Program-made: the position numbers and the translations under genes
Notes under the pieces: generated by a model
What the model was told of the DNA's origin: nothing
Seen by the model: only the letters and a program-made list of their open reading frames with translations
Database searches by the model: none
Assembly (NCBI RefSeq): GCF_000179775.1
Contig: NZ_AEEB01000017.1
Location: 496,001-560,000 of the forward strand
DNA from: Ahrensia sp. R2A130
Lineage (GTDB): Bacteria > Pseudomonadota > Alphaproteobacteria > Rhizobiales > Rhizobiaceae
DNA: 64,000 nt
Reading direction: 5' to 3'
Shown: positions 8,408-16,866 of the stretch, in pieces
Layout of the letters: each line of letters opens with the position of its first letter
Position numbering within the stretch: the first letter of the stretch is position 1

Positions 8408-9387
8408 CGGTCCATCTTGAGCGATGCGTCGAAAACCACAACCGTGCGGATCGCAAAATGATCGGAGCCGCCGGACTCCAACCGTTGCCGCGATACCGGT
8501 CCTACACCATCAGACACCATCGTTTGGTCGATGGGCAGCATCGGCCATGGGTTGCCGTTGGAGCGCCCCGCGAGCCTTGGCCCCCAACTGTGAATCAAGC
8601 CTGAAAGTACCGCTGTCCTGCTCCATTGCGCCACCCGCTGAACCGCATCGCTCCATGGTGTTGAATTGAAATCGCCGGCCAGAATTTTGGGTTCCGGCAA
8701 TGTCGAAAATCTCCCGCGAAGCCGTGCCATTTGCCGCCCCTGACCGGCAGGATATGGCCAGCGGGAATGAAATGTCGCAAGCGTGAACGGCTTTCCTTGC
8801 CAGACGATTTGCGCCGCAGCATACCCCTCGCGCCTCAAACAATCTCTCAACCCGCCGTCTAGGAATGGTAGACTGGAAACTATGGCAACGCTGCCGAACC
8901 GGTCGGTCTGACACGACAATTGATGCGGATAGCGGGTCTTCAATATATCCAACATGACCTCCGTCTTCCGCGTCACCTCTTGCAGCAAAATCACATCGGC
9001 ATCGGAACCCAATAACAAAGCCCCGGCATCTTCAGGCCGCGGATTGTTGAAGAGCATATTCATCTGAACAACCACCAACTGCTCAAACTTTGCAGCAGTC
9101 TGCGGCGTTGCGTAGCCCCGTTTGAAGCCTGGAAGATACGGCGCGGTCAGCGTGGCCGATATCGCAATCGTGACACCTGCAGCGACCGCCCATCCTGGCT
9201 GCCGAACCCAGAGGCAGACTATCAAACCGACCACCAGCGCCAGCATTGCCAACACGCGAAAATGGCTGGCTGTATCGAGCAGCGGATGCACCGCCTGAAA
9301 CCAGCCCGAAACCGACAGTCCGATCAACGCGAATGTTCCAAGCCGCACCAGCAAGATGAAAATGCGGCGCTGCGAATTCGAAATCAT
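8404..9387 (-). CDS. Endonuclease/exonuclease/phosphatase (EEP) family membrane protein
   Basis: A 327-aa protein with two or three transmembrane helices in the first ~90 residues, followed by an EEP domain: [10 protein letters not shown] (N of the metal site), VILLQEV (catalytic Glu), [33 protein letters not shown] and the terminal SDHFAI His. The active-site Asp/Asn/His set is complete. The catalytic domain probably faces the periplasm. Membrane-anchored EEP proteins of this type are common in alphaproteobacteria and unassigned (nuclease or phosphodiesterase). It is the first gene of a two-gene unit with the uracil-DNA glycosylase. Confidence 0.88.
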   Translation of the reverse strand: MISNSQRRIFILLVRLGTFALIGLSVSGWFQAVHPLLDTASHFRVLAMLALVVGLIVCLWVRQPGWAVAAGVTIAISATLTAPYLPGFKRGYATPQTAAKFEQLVVVQMNMLFNNPRPEDAGALLLGSDADVILLQEVTRKTEVMLDILKTRYPHQLSCQTDRFGSVAIVSSLPFLDGGLRDCLRREGYAAAQIVWQGKPFTLATFHSRWPYPAGQGRQMARLRGRFSTLPEPKILAGDFNSTPWSDAVQRVAQWSRTAVLSGLIHSWGPRLAGRSNGNPWPMLPIDQTMVSDGVGPVSRQRLESGGSDHFAIRTVVVFDASLKMDR

Positions 9388-9468
9388 GGCAGAAAATACG
9401 CGGTGAACTATCCCGTGCCTTCTGCCATGATCGTGAGCGTCTGCGCCAGTACAATGACGCGCGGCGCT

Positions 9469-9672
9469 TTAGTCGTTCAGCACGAAAGTCACCTTCAGCC
9501 CGACGCGATATTCCGCGATCTTGCCGTCTTCGATCGACACTTTCTGGTCCTTCACCCACGCGCTTTGCACGCCCTTGAGCGTCGAGCAGGCGCGTTCGAT
9601 GCCTTTGGCTGTAGCGTCTTCGAAGCTGGTGGTGGAGGAGGAAATGATTTCCGTTACGCGTGCGACTGACAT
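9469..9672 (-). CDS. Dodecin family flavin-binding protein
   Basis: A 67-aa protein, MSVARVTEIISSSTTSFEDATAKGIERA..., with the conserved W in GVQSAWVKDQKVSIEDGKIAEYRVGLKVTFVL. Length, the central Trp that stacks on flavin, and the one-helix/three-strand pattern identify dodecin, a hollow dodecamer that stores riboflavin/FMN. An in-frame upstream ATG at 9714 is possible, but the start at 9672 gives the family's exact N-terminus. A second, decayed copy lies at 10934-11138 on the same strand. Confidence 0.93.
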   Translation of the reverse strand: MSVARVTEIISSSTTSFEDATAKGIERACSTLKGVQSAWVKDQKVSIEDGKIAEYRVGLKVTFVLND

Positions 9673-9747
9673 GATGAAGTCTCCCAATGTTGGCGAAAGC
9701 ACAATTGCTCCCACGCCATATCAACCCGCGAATGTGGCGAACGTTGC

Positions 9748-10110
9748 CTATCCCGCTTTCGACCACGCTTGAAACGCCTCGATATTGCGCGCGATGCACA
9801 GGGGCAGACCGCGGCTTTCCATGTTGTCCCATACGTCTTGTTCGGCGGTGGGCAGGGTGCGGCGGGTGTAATCGAAATGGCAGATGCGGTGGCGGCGGCA
9901 TTTGGCGAGCGAACACCGGCGCGGCAGATCGAGGTCCATGGCGGCCTGAAGGCACATCCGCGCCAGTTGAACCAGCTTTCGGGTGTTGCACTCTTCCATA
10001 TCACCCGCGAGCAACCGCGCCACACGGCGATGGGCGATGCTGTTTTCCGACGGGGAACCGCTGCATTTGCATTGCGGTTCGGCAGGAGCGGCTTTTGTTT
10101 TGGGAGCCAT
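9748..10110 (-). CDS. Cys-rich small hypothetical protein
   Basis: 120 residues starting MAPKTKAAPAEPQCKC. The ATG at 10110 is preceded by a good GAGGA Shine-Dalgarno; upstream in-frame codons to 10224 run through an extensive inverted repeat and are less likely to be coding. The central part, PRRCSLAKCRRHRICHFDY, is a Cys/His/Arg cluster that could bind a metal; another Cys pair (CKC) sits near the N-terminus. I do not recognise the family. It lies 75 nt upstream of dodecin on the same strand, which may be coincidence. Confidence 0.65.
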   Translation of the reverse strand: MAPKTKAAPAEPQCKCSGSPSENSIAHRRVARLLAGDMEECNTRKLVQLARMCLQAAMDLDLPRRCSLAKCRRHRICHFDYTRRTLPTAEQDVWDNMESRGLPLCIARNIEAFQAWSKAG

Positions 10111-10206
10111 AGCGTCCTCGCATTTATTAGCGGAAAATCGCACGCGCGAAAGCGGCTGCCCGCACAACGGCGCGGGACAGGCAAAAGGCCAGAACAGTTT
10201 AGGGCC

Positions 10207-10262
10207 GGGATGCTTTATCGACATCTTGGCTAGTCTGTAGGCAGATGCCGGTAAAGCATCCC
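10207..10262. repeat. Long imperfect hairpin (11 + 2 + 5 bp)
   Basis: GGGATGCTTTA (10207-10217) is perfectly complementary to TAAAGCATCCC (10252-10262). Inside, CG pairs with CG and CATCT (10222-10226) with AGATG (10243-10247), separated by single mismatches, leaving a 16-nt loop. Neither side is followed directly by a T-run, so it is not a classical intrinsic terminator. It marks the left border of the hairpin-rich stretch that follows. Confidence 0.75.
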
Positions 10263-10930
10263 GCGGCTATCGGGCGAGGGGCGAACCCACCGCCGAACCA
10301 CACCGTTCGCACTTGCAAAGCGCACGAACTGGCCGGGTCTCACGCTCCCCCGCCCATCGCCGCCTGCCTCCCGAATGAACGGGAGCGGAGATGAAACGGG
10401 TTACGGCCGTTGTGATGCACGCTGGCTCGACTCCAAGAGACAGTGCTCCGGCCAGACGGCATCAGCCGCATGACACGAAACAAATGGCTCAGGCCGCACG
10501 ACCCCGTCAAAAAGACGGTACGCCGAACGATCTTTGCGTCGAGCAGGGCGAACCCCTGCTCCTCACGGGCGGGGCGAACCCCATCCGCTTGCCGGAAAGG
10601 TTCTCACCTGCCGACAAAAGCTGCGCGCGCACCCGGCAGCCCGACCTTAACGGTCGGACGGGCGACACCCTGCGGTCCCCGGTTCGAAAAGGCTGCAACC
10701 CCACAAACCGGCACCGGCTCCCCCCACCATAAGCAACGCCTCGCGAAAGCGGCCCCATGGGGTAAGCGATGGACAGGGTAAGAGATGGCAAAGGGGGCGG
10801 GGATAGAATTTTGCGCCCTAACAAATTGAGCGCCGCCCGCGCAGACACGACTGCGCAGATAAAGCGATAACAGGGCCGCGCAGCAAATGTCACGAACGGC
10901 CCCGTAGATGTTTAGAACAGTCAAATGGCG
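10263..10930. other. GC-rich, hairpin-dense stretch with no convincing gene; possible structured RNA
   Basis: No reading frame here has a recognisable protein. Instead there are many short perfect inverted repeats: GTTCG/CGAAC (10305-10329), CTCCCG/CGGGAG (10368-10385), CCGTC/GACGG (10504-10518), GAGCAGGG/CCCTGCTC (10541-10561), GGGG/CCCC closing CGAA (10571-10582), CCGACC/GGTCGG (10641-10657), GCGCAG/CTGCGC (10839-10856) and GGGCCG/CGGCCC (10873-10902). Three loops have GGCGAACC on the plus strand, which read G-UUCG-C on the minus strand, a common stable tetraloop. I could not match RNase P RNA, tmRNA, SRP RNA or 6S RNA hallmarks. Strand and boundaries are unknown. Confidence 0.5.
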
Positions 10931-10933
10931 AAG

Positions 10934-11138
10934 TCAGTCGTTCAGAATGAAAGTGACCTTAAGCCTGACGCGGTATTCGGTGATTTTTCGATCGTTGATC
11001 GTAATCTTCTGGTCCTTGACCGAAGCCCCCCTGAACGCCCTTCTGCGTGAAACAAGCCCGCTCGATACCCTTCGCCGTGGCATCTTCGAAGTTCATATTA
11101 GAGGAAGAAATGATTTAAGTTATGCGTGCTACAGATAT
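10934..11138 (-). pseudogene. Decayed second copy of the dodecin gene
   Basis: The stretch aligns base by base with the intact dodecin gene at 9469-9672, ending in the same VTF-L-ND stop. Three lesions are visible on the minus strand: the start codon ATG has become ATA (11136-11138), the Glu codon at position 8 (ATG counted as codon 1) has become TAA, and one extra C in a CCCCCC run (near 11025-11032) shifts the frame; length is 205 instead of 204 nt. Some similarity continues upstream of the start (TCTCCC...GGCGA). It is thus an old tandem duplicate that is no longer functional. Confidence 0.88.
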
Positions 11139-11692
11139 ATCTATGTCTCCCAGGTCCGGCGAGATTGCTGGATGCGGAGAGCATGTTCGGCGATATGAGC
11201 GGAAGTACGCGGCATCTACGAATGCACCCGAACCCTCATTGTCATGCACCGGACGGATGAAGCTATGCGGTTCCCGATCCGGAGAAGCTGCGACACTCCC
11301 CAAGCGGGTGCCTGCCCTTCCCACCAAAACGCCGCTTTTCGAGGGCGGCCCCACTGAGAAAGCCTTCGTAATCCGGCAAATATCCCCAAAAAAAAAGGAG
11401 GTCCAATTTCTTGGAACTCCTTTTTCTCAAATTTTTGTCTTCGACTAACCCGAAGTACCCCCATCACCCAACTTAACAGCTGCTAGTTTGGAAAAATTCT
11501 TCATGGATCATCCTCAATTCGGCTTTTTGACGTTGTGATACGAAAATAATTCTATCGACAAGTGATTACAACAACTATCGGTGAAAATAATTAATGGCTC
11601 CCACCGCGTTGATCCGATATCGACAATTCTAGGTTGTCACCAAACACATGGTGAGTAAATGGTTAACCCAAAAACCAGCCTTAAAGATTTGC
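11139..11692. other. Intergenic stretch without a supported gene
   Basis: No frame gives a recognisable protein. The left half continues GC-rich, with an imperfect repeat CGGATGAAGCT / CGGAGAAGCT (about 11260-11295) and a GCCGC/GCGGC hairpin near 11330-11348. Base composition changes abruptly to AT-rich at about 11430, after the bidirectional terminator at 11397-11420, and stays so until about 13140. Confidence 0.5.
11397..11425. terminator. Bidirectional intrinsic terminator
   Basis: GGAGGTCCAA (11397-11406) and TTGGAACTCC (11411-11420) form a 10-bp stem with one mismatch and a TTTC loop. It is preceded by a run of about ten A and followed by five T, so it can stop transcripts on both strands: the AT-rich gene at 11693 on the minus strand, and any RNA coming from the hairpin-rich stretch on the plus strand. 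Confidence 0.85.
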
Positions 11693-12931
11693 TTAAACAT
11701 GACGAATTTTTGGCTCGGCTTTTTTTCGCCCCGCCGGTTTGACGTCCACTAAAATTTCCGCTGATTTTCCGACGTTAGCCGCACCTGTGTTCGACCTCCA
11801 CCAAAGATTTATCCCTTGATGAGGTAAGACAGCCACGTCACTAACAAATGAGTGGGAGCCTCGTCCAAAAATTTTATCTGGGCTACCCAATATCTCTTTC
11901 AAAGAACCATGCAAAAGATCGTCGATCGACCACTCGATACCGTCGACTAGGTTGTTCACAACCACTTCCAAATCCTCCGATGGATAAAGGCTGGTCCAAA
12001 GTTCATTGTCGGAAAATTCTTTAATCAGCGTGAATTCAAACCTGACTCTAAGTTCGGATTTTCGTTCAACATTTCGAACAAATTGATAAGCTCTGTGCGA
12101 TGCCACATCAACACCAGCGGTTTGCGCCCGTTTAAAAGCGTCGGAAATTTCGTCGTCAGACAATAGGTCGCCATCTAACATTCCAGAGTTAATTCTACAG
12201 ACAGGTTTAAGGTCGTTAATATTTGTAACAGGAATCATCAGATCAATAGGGCAAACCAAGTCTACGTCTGTATGGTTCACGATGCTATACGACATAGTAG
12301 TCACAAGCTTTATATATGTAGAGTCAAATTTATTAGATATGGTTTTACCTTCGGGAAGATGCGCCGATCCAAGTGCTGAAAGCGGCGACAACTCGTACTG
12401 CAGTTTCATGTCTCTTCGCGAAAAGCGCGTCGAAAAAATGGAGTCCAAAATATGATCGAGCACTTTGTCGGGTATTTGACGTCTCAGAACTGAGTCAAAA
12501 ACATCTTGCCTTACCATTTCCGAAGAACTTTGCGCAGTCTCGATAAGAGTGAGTAGTGCGGCGTCATGACTTACATTCGTGTCAGTTCTATGTCTTGCTT
12601 CCACAAAATAGATTATTGTGGCGGCGATAAGGGTAGCAAATCCGATCTCCTTAGTTAATGAAGCCCAGAACTCCGACTTGAACAGAAAAAAGGCGGGGTT
12701 TCCAAAAAAACTATCCTCTTGAGGGATTTTAGCAACCAGTTCTATGAAAATAGATATGCAAATAAAGGCGACTGAAAAAGTCAAAATTTTAGCAACTTTA
12801 AATTTTTTCAGGGCCTTTTCAGAACCAGACTTTGTTTTTTCTTGTTGTTCTTCGAGAAGGGCCTCGAGTAACCTCCTGGAGTCTCCGAAAGATGGTGCGT
12901 TCTCAATTGAGTGAAATTTTTTGTCGTCCAT
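11693..12931 (-). CDS. Hypothetical two-helix membrane protein in an AT-rich island
   Basis: 412 residues from the ATG at 12931 (MDDKKFHSIENAPSF); an ATG at 12976 would add MCVLQFLKIFLIASI, whose Shine-Dalgarno GAGG sits too close. After a charged, possibly coiled-coil segment (LLEALLEEQQEKTKSGSEKALKKF) come two transmembrane helices (ILTFSVAFICISIFIELVA and IGFATLIAATIIYFVEARH), then about 290 soluble residues rich in acidic and beta-strand-like segments, and a basic tail (PAGRKKAEPKIRHV). I do not recognise the family. Codon use and composition are far more AT-rich than the flanking uvrB or dodecin genes, which suggests horizontal acquisition. Confidence 0.75.
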   Translation of the reverse strand: MDDKKFHSIENAPSFGDSRRLLEALLEEQQEKTKSGSEKALKKFKVAKILTFSVAFICISIFIELVAKIPQEDSFFGNPAFFLFKSEFWASLTKEIGFATLIAATIIYFVEARHRTDTNVSHDAALLTLIETAQSSSEMVRQDVFDSVLRRQIPDKVLDHILDSIFSTRFSRRDMKLQYELSPLSALGSAHLPEGKTISNKFDSTYIKLVTTMSYSIVNHTDVDLVCPIDLMIPVTNINDLKPVCRINSGMLDGDLLSDDEISDAFKRAQTAGVDVASHRAYQFVRNVERKSELRVRFEFTLIKEFSDNELWTSLYPSEDLEVVVNNLVDGIEWSIDDLLHGSLKEILGSPDKIFGRGSHSFVSDVAVLPHQGINLWWRSNTGAANVGKSAEILVDVKPAGRKKAEPKIRHV

Positions 12932-13141
12932 TATCGAAGCAATCAGAAAGATTTTTAAAAACTGTAAAACGCACATTACCTCAATGCAATGTTGAAAATT
13001 TCTCAGTTTAGAAAGTCATCTCTAAAAAATTTGGAAAAGTTTTCAGAATTTCGACAGATATTCCAACTCGCCAAATCTACTTGGATCAAATTTTGCAAGA
13101 GAATAATTAGCGCCTTGAGGTTTTGCCAATCTAGAGCACAT

Positions 13142-15928
13142 TCATCGCCCCCGCTTATTCGCCTTGAACCCACCGCGTTGACCCGGTTTTCCGGTCGTAC
13201 TCCTCGGTAATGGTCTTTTCTCCGGCACTGCGCCGCCCACTGGTTTTTCGGTTCTGCCGACGGTCATCTCGTCGAGTTCCGGTTTTTTGAACAGGCTGGC
13301 GTTTTTGTCGGTGTTGTCCGTGGCGCGGCCACCGACCTTGCCGCGTTTGGCGGTGTTGGCACGGCTGCTGCGGGTGTTTTCGATACCGGGGTTGCGGGCC
13401 AGAGGGTCGTCGGCGATTTCCAGCTCGATGGCCTGCAGGCGCTTGATCTCGTCGCGCAGGTTGGCGGCTTTTTCGAAATCGAGGTCGGCGGCGGCGTCGC
13501 GCATGTCCTTTTCCATGGCGGCCAGATGGGCCTTCATGTTGTTGCCCACCAGCGCGCCTTCTTTCGCAAGGCCCGCATCCACGCGCACATGGTCGCCTTC
13601 GTAAACGCTGCCCAGAATATCGCTGATATCGCGCTTGATGCTGGCCGGAGTGATGCCGTGCTTCTCGTTATAGGCCTCCTGCTTCTCGCGGCGGCGGTCG
13701 GTCTCGGCCATGGCGCGTTCCATGGAGCCGGTAATGCGGTCGGCATAGAGGATCACGCGGCCATCGACGTTGCGCGCGGCGCGCCCGATGGTCTGCACGA
13801 GTGACGTTTCGGAGCGCAGAAAGCCCTCCTTGTCGGCGTCAAGAATGGTCACCAGCCCGCATTCGGGAATGTCGAGACCCTCACGCAGCAGGTTGATGCC
13901 GATCAGCACGTCGAAGGCGCCCAGCCGCAGGTCGCGGATGATCTCGATGCGCTCCAGCGTGTCGATGTCGGAATGCATGTAGCGCACCTTGATGCCCTGT
14001 TCGTGCATGTATTCCGTCAGGTCTTCGGCCATGCGCTTGGTCAGCACGGTGACGAGGGTGCGATACCCCTGCGCGGAAACCTGCTTGATCTCGTCCACCA
14101 CATCATCGACCTGCGTCTTGGCCGTGCGAATTTCCACCGGCGGATCGATGAGGCCGGTGGGGCGGATAACCTGTTCGGCAAACACGCCGCCGGCCTGCTC
14201 CATCTCCCAACCGCCCGGTGTGGCGGACACGCAGATGGTCTGCGGGCGCATGGCGTCCCATTCCTCGAAACGCAGCGGGCGGTTGTCCATGCAGGACGGC
14301 AGGCGGAAACCGTATTCAGCCAGCGTTGCCTTGCGCCGGAAGTCACCACGATACATGCCGCCGATCTGCGGAATGGTGACGTGGGATTCATCGGCAAACA
14401 CCAACGCATTGTCGGGCAGGTATTCAAACAGCGTGGGCGGCGGCTCGCCCGGCTTGCGGCCGGTGAGATAGCGCGAATAGTTCTCGATGGAGGCGCAGGA
14501 TCCGGTGGCCTCGATCATCTCGATGTCGAATTTCACCCGCTGCTCGAGGCGCTGTGCTTCGAGGAAGCGACCGGCGCGAGTGAGTTCCTCCAGCCGCCAT
14601 GTCAGTTCGAGTTTGATCTCTTTGACGGCCTGATTAAGCGTCGGGCGCGGGGTGACATAGTGGCTGTTGGCGTAGATTTTCACGCTCTTGAGATTGTCGG
14701 TCTTCTGGCCCGTCAGCGGGTCGAATTCCGTGATCGTCTCGATCTCGTCACCGAACAGGCTGATGCGCCATGCGCGGTCTTCAAGGTGAGCGGGGAAGAT
14801 TTCGATCGTATCGCCCCGCACGCGGAACGAGCCGCGCTGGAAATCCGCATCGCGCCGCTTGTATTGCTGCGCCACGAGGTCGGCCAGCAGTTGGCGCTGG
14901 TTCAGCGTGTCGCCGATCTTCATCTGAAAGGTCATGGCGGTGTAGGTTTCCACCGACCCGATACCGTAGATGCACGACACGGATGCCACGATAATGGTAT
15001 CGTCACGCTCCAGCAACGAGCGGGTGGCCGAGTGGCGCATCCGGTCGATCTGCTCGTTCACGCTGGATTCCTTCTCGATGAAGGTGTCCGAGCGCGGCAC
15101 ATAGGCTTCCGGCTGGTAGTAGTCGTAATAGGAGACGAAATATTCCACCGCGTTGTCTGGGAAGAAACTCTTCATCTCACCGTAAAGCTGCGCGGCCAGC
15201 GTCTTGTTGGGCGCAAGGATGAGGGCAGGGCGCTGGGTCTCCTCGATGACCTTGGCCATGGTGAAGGTCTTGCCCGACCCGGTGACGCCCAACAGCACCT
15301 GCGTTCGTTCGCCGCCCTGGTTGGAGCCTGCTTCCGATTTCAACCCGCCAACCAACTCCTTGATCGCCGTCGGCTGGTCGCCCTTGGGTTCGAACTCGCT
15401 CACGACCGTGAACGGCTTCTGGTCGGGGTCTTTGTCGGGCCGGTCCGGGCGGTGGGGCACCCAGATGTCGCCCTTCATCTCGTCGCGTCCGTGTTCGATG
15501 AGCTCCGAAAGCGCCTGCACGGTTGCGGTAACGCCGGAGGTCGACGCCATTTCCAGCGCTTCTTCGGCAGAAACATCCAAACCTGCGATGGGGTTCAGGC
15601 CCGCTGCGACGCGCTCTTTCACATCGTTGGAACCCCCGATGATCGTACCGCCACCGGTGCGCTTGGTGCCGACCTTATCGCCTTTCTTGGGCTTAGCTTG
15701 TGCCTTGGCATCCACTTTGGCGCGATATTTGGCAGCCTTGTCCTCGCGTGCGGCGCGCTCCGCCTCTTCGGCCACAGATTCGCGAAACCCCTGCGGATTG
15801 GTATCGCTTTCAGCGGCGATTTCTGCAGCCCAAGACGAAACGTCACCGGAAAGCGGCGCGCCCTCGAACGGTGCCTGCGGTGATTCTTCAAAGCCGGTCT
15901 TGGGTTCGGTTTTCTTACTATCAGCCAT
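13142..15928 (-). CDS. uvrB: Excinuclease ABC subunit UvrB with extended N- and C-termini
   Basis: UvrB is the damage-verifying helicase-like subunit of nucleotide excision repair. The core shows [14 protein letters not shown] (Walker A, near residue 213), [23 protein letters not shown], the beta-hairpin [54 protein letters not shown] and a C-terminal UVR motif ([21 protein letters not shown]). At 928 aa it is about 250 residues longer than E. coli UvrB: some 150 extra residues precede the core (acidic then Lys-rich), and a basic Gly/Arg/Lys tail of ~90 residues follows UVR. Similar long forms are known in rhizobia. The start at 15928 follows GAGG. No clear LexA box was found upstream. Confidence 0.95.
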   Translation of the reverse strand: MADSKKTEPKTGFEESPQAPFEGAPLSGDVSSWAAEIAAESDTNPQGFRESVAEEAERAAREDKAAKYRAKVDAKAQAKPKKGDKVGTKRTGGGTIIGGSNDVKERVAAGLNPIAGLDVSAEEALEMASTSGVTATVQALSELIEHGRDEMKGDIWVPHRPDRPDKDPDQKPFTVVSEFEPKGDQPTAIKELVGGLKSEAGSNQGGERTQVLLGVTGSGKTFTMAKVIEETQRPALILAPNKTLAAQLYGEMKSFFPDNAVEYFVSYYDYYQPEAYVPRSDTFIEKESSVNEQIDRMRHSATRSLLERDDTIIVASVSCIYGIGSVETYTAMTFQMKIGDTLNQRQLLADLVAQQYKRRDADFQRGSFRVRGDTIEIFPAHLEDRAWRISLFGDEIETITEFDPLTGQKTDNLKSVKIYANSHYVTPRPTLNQAVKEIKLELTWRLEELTRAGRFLEAQRLEQRVKFDIEMIEATGSCASIENYSRYLTGRKPGEPPPTLFEYLPDNALVFADESHVTIPQIGGMYRGDFRRKATLAEYGFRLPSCMDNRPLRFEEWDAMRPQTICVSATPGGWEMEQAGGVFAEQVIRPTGLIDPPVEIRTAKTQVDDVVDEIKQVSAQGYRTLVTVLTKRMAEDLTEYMHEQGIKVRYMHSDIDTLERIEIIRDLRLGAFDVLIGINLLREGLDIPECGLVTILDADKEGFLRSETSLVQTIGRAARNVDGRVILYADRITGSMERAMAETDRRREKQEAYNEKHGITPASIKRDISDILGSVYEGDHVRVDAGLAKEGALVGNNMKAHLAAMEKDMRDAAADLDFEKAANLRDEIKRLQAIELEIADDPLARNPGIENTRSSRANTAKRGKVGGRATDNTDKNASLFKKPELDEMTVGRTEKPVGGAVPEKRPLPRSTTGKPGQRGGFKANKRGR

Positions 15929-16110
15929 AGAGCCTCGAATTATGCGGCTTTCGCGCATTCATATCAAAAGGTCGGCAGACCCGCCGGTCCACACATGAAG
16001 AGATGAACGCATGATTACGTACATGGTTCGTTCTGTGTCTTATCACACATACAAACGGGTCGCGTCGAGCGATGGTGACGCATCGAAGCAAAGGCTGAAA
16101 GGACAAGCCC

Positions 16111-16239
16111 GTGAAACTCTCCACACTCTTCGTCGCAGCTATCGTCGGCCTGATGATTGGTCTTTCCGGCCCTAACGCTAGCGCTGATGACCCGCAGTCA
16201 TCTGGCGATCCATACACGATGGTCGCAGCAACGAACTGA
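16111..16239 (+). CDS. Small secreted peptide, copy 1 (42 aa)
   Basis: GTG-started frame MKLSTLFVAAIVGLMIGLSGPNASA|DDPQSSGDPYTMVAATN. AAAGGA lies 7 nt upstream of the start. The first 25 residues are a textbook Sec signal peptide with an ASA cleavage site, leaving a mature peptide of about 17 residues. A second peptide of the same design begins 70 nt downstream (16309). I know of no family; the case rests on the ribosome-binding site, signal-peptide design and duplication. Confidence 0.6.
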   Translation: MKLSTLFVAAIVGLMIGLSGPNASADDPQSSGDPYTMVAATN

Positions 16240-16308
16240 ACAAAATATTCGGAACGAAATGTCCGGCAATGTCTTTACTGAGCAGAACGCAGGCAAGGGA
16301 GCCAGAAA

Positions 16309-16431
16309 ATGAAACTATCCGCCATCATTGCAGCCGCATTCGTAGGAATTTCGATTTCGCTTTCCGCTCCGCAAGCAGATGTTGCTCCTGCAAATGACTC
16401 AATGGCGAGCATTGATGTCGCATCCACATAG
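16309..16431 (+). CDS. Small secreted peptide, copy 2 (40 aa)
   Basis: Frame MKLSAIIAAAFVGISISLSAPQADVAPANDSMASIDVAST with an AAGGGAG ribosome-binding site 7 nt upstream. The first six or seven residues and the spacing match the peptide encoded at 16111, with hydrophobic signal followed by a short acidic mature part. Two hairpins follow immediately (16437-16469 and 16479-16509), which fits the end of a small two-gene transcript. Confidence 0.6.
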   Translation: MKLSAIIAAAFVGISISLSAPQADVAPANDSMASIDVAST

Positions 16432-16436
16432 AGATT

Positions 16437-16469
16437 GGCTGACATAGCGACTCCAGCGCTATGTCAGCC
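16437..16469 (+). terminator. Perfect 13-bp hairpin after the peptide genes
   Basis: GGCTGACATAGCG (16437-16449) pairs perfectly with CGCTATGTCAGCC (16457-16469) around a 7-nt loop, 5 nt after the second peptide's stop. No T-run follows directly; it may protect the mRNA 3' end or act with the next hairpin. Confidence 0.55.
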
Positions 16470-16478
16470 TGTAATTCG

Positions 16479-16509
16479 AAAGGGCAGTCGGGAAACCGGC
16501 TGCCCTTTT
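16479..16509. terminator. Convergent intrinsic terminator
   Basis: AAAGGGCAG (16479-16487) pairs with CTGCCCTTT (16500-16508) and is followed by T residues. It lies between the plus-strand peptide genes and the minus-strand gene ending at 16513, so it can serve both directions, best on the plus strand. Confidence 0.75.
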
Positions 16510-16512
16510 CTG

Positions 16513-16866
16513 TCATGCAAGGGCGGTGAAAGCAGCCTTGTCCATATCTGCCGGGCGAATAGCCACTTGGCAGTGCGGGCACTTCGAAGTTGAAAGAACT
16601 TTGTTCTTCATCCGCTCGTCAACATAGGCCGAGTTGAGGATCGTTCGCAGGTGAGCGGATAACTCCTTGTGATGGGCAACGCACAGGGCGCTGTTTTTGC
16701 CTGCAACCGGGCCGGATGCCGATAGTCCAGTAGCCGCGTGGGCGGAACCCATAAGGCCGGGCGTTAACGCGCTGGCCGCCAAAGCTGCCACCGTTCCGGT
16801 TAGCACTGTGCGCCTGTTCGGGCCTTTATTTGAGTGATTTTCTGGGGTGAAGGTTGGACGAGCCAT
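16513..16866 (-). CDS. Tat-exported small protein with a CPHC motif
   Basis: 117 residues. The N-terminus PNRRTVLTGTVAALAASALTPGLMGSAHA is a twin-arginine signal ending in an AHA cleavage site. The ~70-residue mature protein contains SALCVAHHKEL and, near the end, STSKCPHCQVAI. The CxxC plus His-His could bind metal or haem or be redox-active; use of the Tat route suggests folding with a cofactor before export. I do not recognise the family. The gene is monocistronic, separated by about 300 nt from DUF2147 on the opposite strand. Confidence 0.7.
   Translation of the reverse strand: MARPTFTPENHSNKGPNRRTVLTGTVAALAASALTPGLMGSAHAATGLSASGPVAGKNSALCVAHHKELSAHLRTILNSAYVDERMKNKVLSTSKCPHCQVAIRPADMDKAAFTALA

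Noticed and set aside
10391..10781. Plus-strand reading frames of about 113 and 112 codons in the hairpin-rich stretch
   Set aside because: Their translations are Arg/Pro/Ser-rich and low in hydrophobic order, overlap each other in different frames, and run across many perfect inverted repeats. No protein family is recognisable.
10113..10930. RNase P RNA, tmRNA, SRP RNA or a B12 riboswitch
   Set aside because: I looked for GAGGAAAGUCC, tmRNA tag codons such as GCN-AAY-GAY-AAY, the SRP GNAR tetraloop region and the B12 box. None is present on either strand.
13973..15883. 636-codon plus-strand frame antisense to uvrB
   Set aside because: It mirrors the strong codon bias of uvrB, is Arg/Gly/His-rich and shows no domain; it is a shadow frame.
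15929..16110. LexA (SOS) box upstream of uvrB
   Set aside because: The alphaproteobacterial consensus GAAC-N7-GAAC was sought on both strands. GAACGAACC occurs, but no second half-site at the right distance, so SOS control is not supported.
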